From contig OX243817.1 in the NCBI GenBank assembly GCA_945859605.1, positions 32,128,924 through 32,192,923 on the forward strand: 64,000 nucleotides of DNA, written 5' to 3'. The number at the start of each line of letters is the position of its first letter. Position 1 is the stretch's first letter. A model generated the notes under the pieces. It had not been told where the DNA came from. It made no database searches and saw only the letters and a list, made by a program, of their open reading frames with translations. Below are positions 8,501 through 19,500 of this stretch, piece after piece. Source of the stretch: Lumbricus rubellus. Lineage: Eukaryota > Annelida > Clitellata > Crassiclitellata > Lumbricidae. Made by a program: the position numbers and the translations under genes.

Positions 8501-9430
8501 AATTACAGCATGACCTGAAATGGACTAATCAATTAGCGAATGAATTACACAAACCAGTAGTAAGACATTTTAGAAAGAGGCGGGTCTATGTTGGCGGGAT
8601 TGACCAGATTTGGGCGGCTGATCTAATCGATATGCAAGCCTTCGCTAGAGATAATGATGGTGTGAAATATCTATTAACCGTTATAGATGTGTTTTCAAAA
8701 TACGGATGGATAGTACCATTACATGACAAGAGTGGGAAGTCTACAGCTGATGGGTTCGTGAAGATACTCAGGGGTGGTTGGCAGCCATCTAAAGTTTGGG
8801 TGGACCGAGGGAAAGAATTTTATAATAAAAATGTAAAGAATTTGGTTGAGTTGTACTCTACCGAGAACGAAGAAAAATCTTGTATCGCAGAAAGGTGGGT
8901 GCGTACGATGAAAGATAAAATGTTCAAGTACTTTACGGCTAATTCAACTAGAAGATATATCGATGTATTAGACGAAATGGTTAGTAATTATAATGAAACG
9001 AGACGTTCTTCCATTAAAATGACTCCCGCGAAGGCTAGTATGAAAGTGAATGAAAAGACTGTATTTATGAATTTATACGGCGATGAGATTTCAGAGCCTA
9101 TTATGCCAAAGTTTTCAATCGGTGATCAAGTCAGAATAACTAGGAAGAAGAATATTTTTGAAAAAGGATATACGAGTAGATGGGTGGAGGAGGTTTTTGT
9201 AGTATCTCACGTTCAATTCTACAGATCCACCAACTTACAAGATTACTGATTCTAATGGTGAGGAAATACAAGGCTCTTTTTATGAACAGGAACTACAGAA
9301 AACAACTCAAGAAATATTTAGAATCGAAAAAGTGATTAGGAAACGCGGGAATAAATCACTCGTAAAATGGTTAGGATACCCAGACTCGTTTAATTCTTGG
9401 GTTGAAAATGAAGACTTGTTGACATTGTGA
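8491..9430 (+). pseudogene. Polinton integrase (DDE core plus chromodomain), truncated and frameshifted
   Basis: The frame is open from 8491 and has no ATG before 8632. The first catalytic Asp (WAADLID) lies upstream of that ATG, so 8632 cannot be the true start; the N-terminal zinc-binding part is missing. The core shows VDRGKEFYN (second Asp) and CIAERWVRT (Glu). A shift to the next frame near 9,210-9,225 separates it from the C-terminal chromodomain, which ends TGA at 9428-9430 (RIEKVIRKRGNKSLVKWLGY, NSWVENEDL). The normal enzyme joins element ends to host DNA. Both lesions suggest the copy cannot integrate on its own. The first 10 bp overlap the PLA2 gene's end. Confidence 0.8.
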
Positions 9431-9561
9431 GACGATTATGAAAAAATATGTCGTGTTTGGAGAAAAAAAATAATAATATTCGATTGATCCAAAGACGATT
9501 ATAAACCAACGGTGTAAAATCGTTTGCGATATTGTAATCCCATATCTACGTCGTAGTCCAC

Positions 9562-10470
9562 TCACGCTCTTGCATCACACGGGGATGAGTTTCCATTGCG
9601 TTGACGATTAACGACGTGAATCTTGCATGGACGTTCGTCGTTGTCGATCAAACTAACATCACACGGGGATGAGTTTCCATTGCGTTGACGATTAACGACG
9701 TGAATCTTGCATGGACGTTCGTCGTTGTCGATCAAACTAACATCACACGGGGATGAGTTTCCATTGCGTTGACGATTAACGACGTGAATCTTGCATGGAC
9801 GTTCGTCGTTGTCGATCAAACTAACATCACACGGGGATGAGTTTCCATTGCGTTGACGATTAACGACGTGAATCTTGCATGGACGTTCGTCGTTGTCGAT
9901 CAAACTAACATCACACGGGGATGAGTTTCCATTGCGTTGACGATTAACGACGTGAATCTTGCATGGACGTTCGTCGTTGTCGATCAAACTAACATCACAC
10001 GGGGATGAGTTTCCATTGCGTTGACGATTAACGACGTGAATCTTGCATGGACGTTCGTCGTTGTCGATCAAACTAACATCACACGGGGATGAGTTTCCAT
10101 TGCGTTGACGATTAACGACGTGAATCTTGCATGGACGTTCGTCGTTGTCGATCAAACTAACATCACACGGGGATGAGTTTCCATTGCGTTGACGATTAAC
10201 GACGTGAATCTTGCATGGACGTTCGTCGTTGTCTATCAAACTAACATCACACGGGGATGAGTTTCCATTGCGTTGACGATTAACGACGTGAATCTTGCAT
10301 GGACGTTCGTCGTTGTCGATGAAACTAACGTTAGGTGAGATTGAAGGTGTGTTGTGGGCGTCAATTTTAGCAATCAACTCCGCTTTCCGCAGTCTTGTAA
10401 AATATCCAACCAAGCCGCTCTCCTCGGCGATTTTTCGTAATTCAATATCAGTTTTCTTCGAGTAGTCCAT
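9562..10470 (-). CDS. SAP/Rho-N-like domain protein with nine 28-residue repeats
   Basis: 302 residues from the ATG at 10470; an earlier in-frame start (10560) adds residues of no clear type. Residues 1-40 (SKKTDIELRKIAEESGLVGY, then TRLRKAELIAKI) resemble the SAP/Rho-N helix-extension-helix module that begins many Polinton polymerase or accessory ORFs. Then nine tandem copies of a 28-residue unit (SLIDNDERPCKIHVVNRQRN plus GNSSPCDV) run to the C-terminus. Each unit has two Cys and basic and acidic patches. I do not know a function; the SAP-like part suggests DNA binding. It might be the leftover N-terminus of a DNA polymerase B gene whose remainder was lost. Confidence 0.55.
   Translation of the reverse strand: MDYSKKTDIELRKIAEESGLVGYFTRLRKAELIAKIDAHNTPSISPNVSFIDNDERPCKIHVVNRQRNGNSSPCDVSLIDNDERPCKIHVVNRQRNGNSSPCDVSLIDNDERPCKIHVVNRQRNGNSSPCDVSLIDNDERPCKIHVVNRQRNGNSSPCDVSLIDNDERPCKIHVVNRQRNGNSSPCDVSLIDNDERPCKIHVVNRQRNGNSSPCDVSLIDNDERPCKIHVVNRQRNGNSSPCDVSLIDNDERPCKIHVVNRQRNGNSSPCDVSLIDNDERPCKIHVVNRQRNGNSSPCDARA
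9573..10328. repeat. 84-bp tandem array, nine copies
   Basis: Nine units of exactly 84 bp (28 codons) occupy 756 bp. By eye they are nearly identical; one unit differs by a single silent base near 10,234 and the last unit changes at its end (Leu to Phe codon). The array is in frame within the SAP-like ORF. There are no unique spacers, so it is not a CRISPR array. Confidence 0.95.
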
Positions 10471-10566
10471 TTTATATTGGAATATCTTGTCTTTAAGCCG
10501 AGATGGATATTCCATGAATATGAAAAAGTAAGCATAGTATTGGTTAAACTGCGCGGGCACTCAATT

Positions 10567-10618
10567 TTTAAGGCTGTATAGGTCAAATGGGCGAAAGTTA
10601 AGGCTGTATAGGTCAAAT
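10567..10618. repeat. Directly repeated 20-mer near the element's right edge
   Basis: The sequence AAGGCTGTATAGGTCAAATG occurs twice with a 30-bp period, just beyond the last Polinton gene. It may be subterminal repeat DNA of the element or a remnant of its terminal inverted repeat. The other end is not in the window, so this cannot be settled here. Confidence 0.5.
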
Positions 10619-11028
10619 GAGTCAGATGCCTTCTTCTGGTTCTACTGATAACTTTTGACGCTTCATGGAATCATAGTGTTTGATATCATGTAATTTTTAA
10701 GATCAAAGGATTCACACCAGACACAACGATTTTAAACCACAGAACAATATTATTCTTCACTGTTGTTGGCGTATTCAGTCGAAATATGTCTCATGTCAGT
10801 TTTAGCGCATAGACATCAGGTCTATTAATAGACATAGACTACAAAGCACAGATCGAGTAAAGAATGACGTTAAATTTGAATTTTATTAGTCGATATAGAA
10901 TTTATGCAGTCCTTGAAATTGAATTAGACCTGCCTGAATTGGTGCAAATGAAATCAATAATAAATTAATTATTTTAAATTCTTACCAAAGTCTTCAGTTT
11001 AGAAGAATAAAGTGCAAAACAAATCGCT
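10619..11028. other. No gene seen (junction of element and host DNA)
   Basis: AT-rich sequence without supported ORFs. The Polinton-host boundary probably lies in or near this stretch, since the TAGGCCTA-type host motif and host repeats appear only to the right of it. Confidence 0.4.
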
Positions 11029-11103
11029 GGGGCCGCGGCGCCCCTCAGAGACTGCGGCGCCCTATGCAACTGCCTACTTTGCTTATGCCTAAGGCCGGCC
11101 CTG
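11029..11103 (-). mobile_element. hAT-type transposon end fragment
   Basis: The reverse complement starts CAGGGCCGGCCTTAGGC and continues into a GGGCGCCGCAG-rich segment, a form I know from hAT-superfamily termini. The partner end and a target duplication were not found, so it is a fragment. Confidence 0.5.
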
Positions 11104-11229
11104 TACCCAACAATGCTGTTACCAAAGTTACAGATGTTATCGTCTATTTCTCCAACCTCTCTCTGGACTGTAAAACAATAATATTATAGGCTAATAAAGT
11201 ACTACAGTCAGGTGCGTTGATTTAACTTT

Positions 11230-11553
11230 ATGTATGCTCTGCTGTTGCAGAGCGGGCATCGACCCGAAAGATCGACAAATACACAGAGCTGTCGTCCACA
11301 ACTCCACATAATTTATCATTTCACGCCTTTGGCCTTTGAAACCCTGGGCCCGATCAACAACGAAGGCCTGACGTTCCTGTCCGACCTGGGTCAAAAGCTC
11401 TGCACCGTTACGGGGGACCCACGGGAAACAACATTTTTATTCCAACGTCTATCGCTTACAATCCAACGGTTTAACGCAGTAGCGTTTAGGTGCACTTCGC
11501 CAGCCAAGAAATCGACGATTAGGGCCATTCTGGACTGGTTTTTAAACAAGTAG
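11230..11553 (+). pseudogene. Possible retroelement C-terminal fragment
   Basis: A 107-codon ORF contains LGPINNEGLTFLSDLGQKLC followed by TGDPRETTFLFQRLSLTIQRFNA. Text of this form (DLGxR...REtsFLFQRLS...QRfNA) is familiar to me from the ends of retroelement-encoded proteins in invertebrates. It is short and isolated, with unrelated sequence before it, so I regard it as a decayed fragment rather than a gene. Confidence 0.35.
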
Positions 11554-11618
11554 TTAGTAATAAAGTCCCTGCAGGATCCTAAATACCTCGGGGCAAAAAA
11601 TTAAATTATAGGCCTATT

Positions 11619-11640
11619 AGTAATAATAATAATAATAATG

Positions 11641-11697
<57 letters not shown>
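11619..11697. repeat. (AAT)n microsatellite
   Basis: About 26 AAT units with rare interruptions. Confidence 0.95.
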
Positions 11698-11812
11698 TAA
11701 ACTTCTGAATGATTTGGGCGTCTCCTGACACAAATCACTGGAGACCCTAAAGAGACAAGTTACATTGTACCTGTTCAAACGGCTTTCAGTCTGCATCCAG
11801 CGATTCGGTTGT

Positions 11813-12686
11813 AGGACAAAACCCCCTGGACAAACCCCCCGGACAAAAACCCCCGGACAAAAACCCCCCGGACAATTCCCCCAGGGTAGGACATAACCCC
11901 CCTTGGTAGAATATATTGCGCATAAGTTGCCGTACTATAAAACGGTGGTCCTAAGTACGCAAGTTGGATTGATGAAAAGAATTCTCGCTAAATAGGAGCC
12001 GGATCGATAAAAATAAATTTTACTTAAATGGAAGCTGGATTGATGAAAATGGTATTGCTTAAATAGAAGCTGGATTGATGAAAATGTTCTTGTTTAAATA
12101 GAAGCTGGATTGATGAAAATGTTCTTGCATAAATGGAAGCTGGATTGATGAAAATACTCTTTCTTAAATGGAAGCTGGATTGATAAAAATACTTTTTCTT
12201 AAATGGAAGGTGAATTGATGAAAGTGCTCTTTCTTAAATGGAAGCTGGATCGACGAAAATGCTCTTTCTTAAATTGGAGCTGGATGGACAAATATAATTG
12301 TCATCTAAATAGAAGTTGGATTAAACGAATTTTTGCCTCTTTGGAAGCTGAATTACTGATAACGATTACTGTCCTAGATTACACCAACAGGTATTAGCGG
12401 AGTGACTGAATGACACTAACAAGTTATAAGTTCACACCTGAATGACAGCGACAGGTGTTTACCCGTATGACACTAACTAGTTGACACAGCACGGGGAACT
12501 GGATAATTAATCAGCCTAAGTTTAAGCAAATTATAGGCCTGCCTGCAGATATAGCCATTTGCGTAGCAAAGAGGGGAATTGTCCGGGGGGGGGGTTAATG
12601 TCCTAGGCTAAATCAGAGGAGAAATGTCCGGGGGTTTTTTGTCCGGGAGGGTTTGTCCGGGGGTTTGTCCAGAGGGGGAAATGTCC
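11813..12686. mobile_element. Foldback element A with GGACAAACCCCC-array ends
   Basis: The left end is about six head-to-tail units of GGACAA(A)nCCCCC (11813-11904). The right end (12575-12686) is a comparable array in inverted orientation, TTTTGTCCGGGGG-type. Together they form long, imperfect terminal inverted repeats made of short units. The interior holds no transposase but a ~35-bp tandem array. No target duplication was identified. Confidence 0.75.
11955..12355. repeat. ~35-bp degenerate tandem array inside foldback element A
   Basis: Roughly eleven units of AAATGGAAGCTGGATTGATG plus AAAATnCTCTTTCTT, with substitutions between copies. The array fills the middle of foldback element A. 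Short ORFs here only read through the repeat. Confidence 0.85.
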
Positions 12687-12837
12687 GTTCCCCCAGCTAT
12701 TCAACGCTGTTGCCTGCAGGGGAACATTCGAAAAGCAGATACAGTTACATGTATCTGATTGACTATTCATTCCTGATTTCATAGTTTTTATATAAGTTGT
12801 ATTAATTGCCTTTGTGAATTGAACTACTTCGGAAAAT

Positions 12838-12871
12838 TATAATAATAATAATAAAATTAATAATGATAACA

Positions 12872-12930
<59 letters not shown>

Positions 12931-12948
12931 TAATTATTAATAATAATT
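12838..12948. repeat. (AAT)n microsatellite, interrupted
   Basis: AAT units with a few GAT and AAC interruptions, ending in a TTAATAATAA stretch. Confidence 0.9.
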
Positions 12949-13529
12949 AGCACGTTGGAGACGAGAACCAATAACCTGATTTTAATCTTTTACACTTTAC
13001 AACCTGAGGGATCTTTACTACCTCGGGCATTATTAAAAAAGAAAGAAAAAATAATAATAGCAACAACAATTATGATTGACCTAATAAAAAGTACACGCCA
13101 AGGCTGGGCAACTGAAAATGTCTTAGGAAAGTAAGGAAACACTAACTGAAAGAAGAGGTAAGATTTTAGTAGAAGTAGAATATTTACGGAGCTTGACTGA
13201 TAGGCCTATATAATATGAGCTTTTATCACGCCAATGATTCCATGATTTATACGTGATATTTCTTATTCATTAGTTCATTCCAATTGACCGATACTCATTG
13301 CCAGCACTTCGCCTTAGCTGTCAGTCTGAAGTTCTGAACGCATGCCAATTCGTATATGCTGCATAAGAAAAGATCAGCCTCCTAAAGTAATTCCGAGGGT
13401 TCAGCCATGCGCATGAAGTTCTACGGACCTAAATTCATTGATCTTGGTATAATAATTATAAAGGCTGGTAGGCCTATAGTCTATTTCTTCTCTCGTTGTA
13501 GCCTACTACTGCATAAACAATGTAGGGCC
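12949..13529. other. No gene seen
   Basis: Non-coding host sequence with two TAGGCCTA-type motifs. I see nothing else. Confidence 0.4.
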
Positions 13530-13845
13530 TACTGTTATCACCAGTGCTCATGCCCAACATCGGGCGTTTGCTGCACATGGTTGTTCCCGCCATTTGGAAG
13601 GACCTTCCACCTTCACTAGAATCACTACGGACTAAACTAATGAGTAAACTAGTTTCTCCTTATCAGTCACTCGATCTTACTTTGAAAATATTTCTTTCCC
13701 CCGGAGTTTTTCGCGCTGAGAGCGCCTCTGAGTGGTCATCCTTTGAGAGGCACTATATAAATGTATAAATAAGCCTACAATACAATACAATGCAACGCAA
13801 CGCAACACAACGCAACGCAAAACAATACAATACAATACTGATAGA
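13530..13845 (+). mobile_element. LINE 3' end (reverse transcriptase tail and 3' UTR)
   Basis: The reading frame PAIWKDLPPSLESLRTKLMS matches the xxWNxLPxxLR...FKxxLK tail that ends many CR1/L2-type reverse transcriptase ORFs. It is followed by the 3' motif GAGCGCCTCTGAGTGG...TTTGAGAGGCACTATATAAATG and then a degenerate CAATA/CAACG short-tandem tail. The same 3' motif recurs in the SINEs of this window. Confidence 0.6.
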
Positions 13846-14335
13846 TAGGAAATAGCAAAGTATCTGTCTGTCTTGTAAAATACATAAAATTATGGGTTAT
13901 GTCCTTCTTTTAAATTGCATATCTTTAGTAAACTGGGCATCTGCTACGAGTCGAGCCGCAATGAGATCAGTCGATATCCATTCTGCAATAACGATCGCCA
14001 TCGACAGCAACAACAAAACAACTCGAAGCAGGAATCTGACGCAGGAAACCTTATTCTACACAGAACGTTGCAAGCAGGACTCACACTCGGTCAGTTGCAT
14101 ACATATATAGGCGGAGACTTGGTCCAGAAGTTGGGAGGGGCAACGAACGAACGAGTGGCCGAAGGACGATCGCCGAGGCGCAACATTTTGGGCGGACGGC
14201 TGGGTTGCCAACGACATTTTCCCATCCAAATTTTCTGACGACCGGTTTGAGTCATTTGGTCAAAATCTCATGAAAATATGCGATTTTCTCTGCCAAAATA
14301 TCTGATGACCTTTTTAGTCTTTCCTTCTATTTGGT
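13846..14335. other. No supported gene
   Basis: Two overlapping ORFs of 72 and 107 codons exist here but have no recognisable domain or splice context. I see nothing else. Confidence 0.35.
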
Positions 14336-14339
14336 GTGA

Positions 14340-14440
14340 ATTTATCATTATGAGCATTTATAAAGTGCCTCTTACAGACTAGCTATTCAGAGGCGCTCAC
14401 AGCGTGACAGCTCCGAGGAAATAAAAATACTTCAAGTAGC
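14340..14440 (-). mobile_element. LINE/SINE 3' tail fragment
   Basis: The reverse strand shows GAGCGCCTCTGAATAG...TAAGAGGCACTTTATAAATG, the same tail as at 13.7 kb and in the SINEs. Confidence 0.55.
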
Positions 14441-14924
14441 GAAAGGCTGAAGATGACACCCCCAACAAGATCTTACTACGGATAGTGGGAGGGAGGGAGG
14501 TCATTCTATGTGAAGGGCCTACAATGGCAAAGGCATGGTGTTGGGCCATGGCAGTCCTTGTCCTTGTAACCAATAGATCAAGTCGATCAGCAGACTGGAG
14601 AGGCCGCGAAGATTATTATGTCCTAACAGTGTAGAAATGTATGATGATATTTATGAATATTCCGTAAATGTTGGGTGGGTATATAAGCGTCTTTGTCCCC
14701 TCCACCACAAACATCGGGGGATCGTCCCATGTCCCCTCTAAGTATCCGCCCATGGTTGTAGGCTACACGGTCAATAATGGTTTACTATGAAAACCGAGGT
14801 TGAAACCAGATTCCCATCTTCAACAATATTAAAGGTTCAACTGAAACCGGTTTGTTTCTAAGCTTCGAAGGGCGACACTCGAGTTGTACGGCACCAGTTT
14901 CAGCTGCTAATGCTGTATAGTTGC
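14441..14924. other. No gene seen
   Basis: Unique-looking non-coding host sequence. Confidence 0.35.
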
Positions 14925-15175
14925 TCTTGCTGCTGTCACCTATCTCTGCGTATGTCCATGTCTGGCTCTGTCTCTGTTTCTATCTCCCGTCTCCTTCTGC
15001 TATAAATATATGGATCTGTCCCTGCCTCTGCCTCTGTCTGTCTCTGTCTCTGTTTCTGTCTGTCTCTGTTTCTGTTTCTGTCTCTTTGTCCCTCTGTCTC
15101 TTTTTGCTCATATCTGTCTCTGCCTCTGCCTCTGTTTCTGTCTCTGTCTCTCTGTCGCTGTCCTCCGTCTCCAAC
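14925..15175. repeat. CTGTCT-rich low-complexity tract
   Basis: Irregular repeats of CTCTGT, CTGTCT and TTTCTG. ORFs on both strands here are composition artefacts. Confidence 0.9.
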
Positions 15176-15379
15176 TCAGAAGGTCTATATTCCATAATCT
15201 CTATGCAGATGATGATTATATTCAGCACATAAATGTAATCATAAGACTGTTGATGCATGAGCGACGTGGTCGAGTGTCGGAGATATCTGTGCTTATTATC
15301 TTTGCAGATGAGAAGCAGTGGCTGGCGATTGGTTTTCTCTCTCTCACCATCCTCATCCTAGTCGTCGTCTTCTTCTTGA

Positions 15380-15790
15380 TCTGACGGCTGTTGCTGATTC
15401 TGATTCTTCTGCTGCTACTGCTTCTGTTGCTGCTGATATTGGTGATGATGTTGGTGATGTTGGTGATGTTGAGCTGCCAGTTGACGAAGATTCGCTTTGA
15501 CAATAATAAAAGGATTCATCTCACAAACCCGGGACCCCAAACCGATTTCAGTCCGCCTACGCAATGCCAATGCGTTCACACGTGTGTAAACTGTGTAATA
15601 TTATTGTGTATGGACTGTATGCAACTATGCGTGGATGTATTGTATATGTGCATGCCCGTATATGTGTGTATGCATGTGTGCGTCCATGCTCGCAGGTTTT
15701 TCATGTGCATTGTGCACGCATAAACAATGTGTACGCATCTGTGTGTTTGTCTGTGTATATGTATTGATATGTATGTGTGTATTAACGCAT
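15380..15790. repeat. Low-complexity tract: CTG/GAT-rich then TGTATG-rich
   Basis: 15386-15475 is TGCTGNT/GGTGATGTT-like. 15590-15790 is rich in TGTGTATGCATG. Overlapping ORFs here lack coding character. Confidence 0.7.
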
Positions 15791-16154
15791 GAGAGCACTT
15801 AAGTAGCTTGGTGTTGAGACTTGAAACTTCCCAAAATAATGCGTTAGGCCTAACTGTCTTACAGCGTAACTGAACGAATACGAGTTGAATGTTCATTTTT
15901 CTTCCATCGTTTTGGCACGGTATAGGCCTCGTAACATCCTGATTGCTTAGCAGATTAACATACGTGTGTACAGTTACGATCGTGTTGGAGTAGGCTCTAA
16001 ATTATATTATATATGGTACCATACACGAGTCCTATGGGTTGTGCAAACATTCACGCTGTACGGTTCATTGGTTTTATCTAATCACCTAATGACCTAACTT
16101 GGATCACTCCCTTAAATTAACATTGAGAGACAGCCATACATATACATATATAGA

Positions 16155-16350
16155 GCCTACATGCACATACAGAAAGAGAGAGACAGACAGACGCCAGACA
16201 GAGACAGAGACATAGGCAGAGACACAGAGACAGAGGGAGACAGAGAGAAAGAGAGAGGGGGAGATGGGGAAAGAGAGAGACAGAGAGGCAGAGAGATATA
16301 CAAATAGAGAGACAGAGACAGACAGAGATACAGACAGAGACAGAGTTCAT
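16155..16350. repeat. GACAGA-rich low-complexity tract
   Basis: Repeats of GACAGA, GAGAGA and CAGAGA. It mirrors the CTGTCT tract at 14.9 kb in inverted orientation. Confidence 0.9.
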
Positions 16351-16598
16351 ATTCTTTGTCATTTCTCGATCTCTATTCAACATCTTATCGAGTATAATAT
16401 CGTTATTCCGCTGCATTCGTTTTATGTTCGACCTCGACTGCTGCTGTGGTGATGAGCTTGTGCAACAACATCATAATTCCTGAATGATTGTTCTGTCGTG
16501 ACTTGAAATCGAATCCCTGACCTCCGACGGTTGATCTGATCTCTCAATCAGAAGGCAACATCAGACTGACCATCGTTTCATTCGCACTCAGTTCCTCC

Positions 16599-19500
16599 TC
16601 ATTCGTTGGCGCGACTGATATTGTACTCTGCGCTGATCCTTTCGTACACGCGTGCACTCAGATCGCTGCCGCTAGAAGGAAACAAGAAGAGACATTTACA
16701 ACGCCGTGTCATCCTTCCATTTGCACCCACTACATGGCATTTGCAAATAGTACAGTAAATCATACATCAGAGGTAGATGGCTCATCTTAGATCGTCTGAA
16801 GTATTGCTTAGCATGCACGACCCTTTTAGATAATATCCTACAATGTGTGGGCATCGTTTGCGTGTCTGATCACTGATCACGCTAGCCTAGTTCGGACAAT
16901 AAGTATCTAGATGAGACGCGATGACACGTACATGTACCACTGTCTCTGACAGCCATTATAGCAGAGCATCGTGCTATGCTCTGTTGACCCTTTGCCGTGG
17001 AACGACTTTCCTGCTATAACTCGGGATAAGATCTTATCTGAGGCATTACTGTTTCTTCCCGTTCTCTTAAGACTGTTCTTATTCGAAGGGTTCTTCGCAC
17101 TGCAGGGAGCGCCTCTGATTAGGCTGCATTGTGAATTTGTGAGAGACGTTTATAAATACTTAGGCCTACTAGAATAGAATAGAATAGAATAGAATAGATG
17201 ACTAATTCGCTTTTGTTTCGCCAGTAAACTAACCTATCTGTGGTTATGGATGCAGCTAAAGTCAATTGGCATAATTATAAGTTCCGATTGCAACTTACAC
17301 AAGTCATTTCGGAAAATAATTAGGTTTATTTATGTCAGAAATGATTATATATAGGCTGATAGCCTTCCAGACCAACCTTGGTCTAGCGATCAAAACCAAC
17401 TCCTCATGAGTTGCTAGAGTTGCTCCTCGTTGCAAAGGACGTAGTGAGTCGGTTCTGTTTGCAAACATTTCAGAAACAGAATTAAACTACGCTTTAACAA
17501 CTTAGTGGCGTAGAGTAGACAAGAGGGTTTCGGGGCCTCGAAACCCCATTGGCTTAGGAAAAACTGTTTTAAAAGCTTATTTATCCACTTAAAAAAGAGA
17601 AAACAAAATAATTGTGTGTAGTAACAATTGTTTTCTTTCCTTTGTTACTTTATTCCCCTTTTATTAGTTGATTTATTTACTGCAATACTGTTCGTTTGGT
17701 GTCAGGAAGGGCATCCGGCCATAAATCCTCCATCATAAATTCATGGCTCTAACAGCTAACTCTACAAAGCGTCCGATGAACAGAGCCTAGTGCAGAGAAC
17801 AGGTGCACATAATTTATTATTATAATTTTTTATAGGTTCTTCTTTTCCTTCCGGCTGGTATTAATCCCTCGCAGCGGAGGGGTCAGTCATATTTTAGAGT
17901 TGTATTGGAGCGTCGGTCGATAGTGTCTCTTAGTATTTATTATAGCCTAGTAGGCTAATAATTAATTAACATTACAAATACGCGCAGGGCCTATAACTAG
18001 TAGGAAGAAGAACCACAGGCGTTGAAATGTGTTAAAATACTAAGCTTATAGCGTGAAATGTAGCAAAATACCAGTGTAAGACGAAGTAAAAGACTAGTGT
18101 AGTGCATACTGTTTGCTAGTGTCCCACTGCGTAAAACACCTGAAAAGACTATAATGATTGGAACAATGCACAAATGTCTTTCTCCGATGTAGTTGTATAG
18201 TAAGAGATATTCATATTCATCGTGTTTTCGGACTATATGTCTGTATGTGCACTTGTTATAGTGCCCCTTCAAGATTCCTACTCTGAAGCGCTCCCGACTG
18301 TAACAGGGCGGACACTGCATCGGAGTATCACGCCAAAGCGCATAAGCAATTGCAAGTGAAGGACTTGCTCAAGGTCCCTACGCGGCGACTTGAGGTGGAT
18401 TCGAACCTGCAGCCCTCCAGCTGCAAAGCGACGAACATACCCACTACGCCACCGCGCCCCACGAGAGACGTGGACTCATATAGCTTAGGCCTATACTAAC
18501 CGTCGATCGTAAATCCTCAGATCGTCTGAGCTGCAACCAATGTCTAACTGTTGTTGGATCATTTCTGCTACCTTTGGATTTGTCTGAGCGTCACTTATCT
18601 GATTTCCATTTGACTCCGGTAAGCCGTTCAAATCTCGACCATCTCCATTTTCAATCTGCACTGGCAACATGCTATTCACGCAAATCAAAATAAAATCAAA
18701 ATCAAATTAAATCATTCATTTGACATCCAACCAATCAAGAATCAAGAAAACAGGTCTACAAATGCGATAAAGCAGCAGGCATGACCTATAAACCAATGGC
18801 CACATAATCGCCATGCTTAATTAATAAGAACCAATTCATATGTTCAATTTTCCACTACTAGGCATTATATATAAATTATATAGGGCCTATATATAAATAT
18901 ATTACAGCATTTGGAGAATAGTTTAAGGAAATAATATATTAAGAATCCAGTCACTTCAATTGATCGAATTAATCATCTAAAGAATGATAATAGAACAGGG
19001 CAGTAGAACTATAGGCCTATTCCTATTTTGAGACACTTTTCGATGTTAGAATAGAATGTGACAGACTATAATAGGCCTACTTTTATAACGCAACAAGTAG
19101 TCATAAATCGGACAATATCCTGCAAACTATCATTATATATGTTTCAAATATAAAATAATGATAACAGTCATCATGATAATAATAGTAAACTAATAAATTT
19201 ACGCCTATTATATTGAGGCCTACACGACGTGAAACAAACAAATGGCTACGTATCTAGCCTACACACATGCATCTCATCCGCCTTGCTGAATAAACTTTGG
19301 AGGATTCAGAATGCCATAGTGGAGACGTCAAAACGTTTGGTCGGCCACTCACTAATTTAATCTGCTATTCAGTGGATGTCTAGAATATGGAATAGCTTAC
19401 CCTGGTTGTTGTCTATGTTGTGCGACAGTTGATTCTGTTGACGTCGAGTCCAGATTATTTGAGTTGATCTAAAATCAATACACGAAAAATGCATGACAAA

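Larger units (their letters stand above)
1..10620. mobile_element. Polinton/Maverick (adintovirus-like) element, right part
   Basis: A compact gene block with very short spacers holds a double-jelly-roll major capsid protein, penton-type protein, packaging ATPase, PLA2-domain protein, retroviral-type integrase with chromodomain, and fibre-like proteins. This set is diagnostic of Polintons and adintoviruses. The first fibre gene runs off position 1, so the left end is outside the window. The right end is not fixed; gene content stops at about 10,470 and a duplicated 20-mer lies at 10,567-10,618. I see no protein-primed DNA polymerase B and no adenain-type protease; these could lie to the left. 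The integrase and penton genes are broken, so the copy is probably defective. Confidence 0.9.

Noticed and set aside
9573..10328. CRISPR-like regular repeats
   Set aside because: Units are contiguous 84-bp copies in frame with an ORF and have no unique spacers. The context is eukaryotic.
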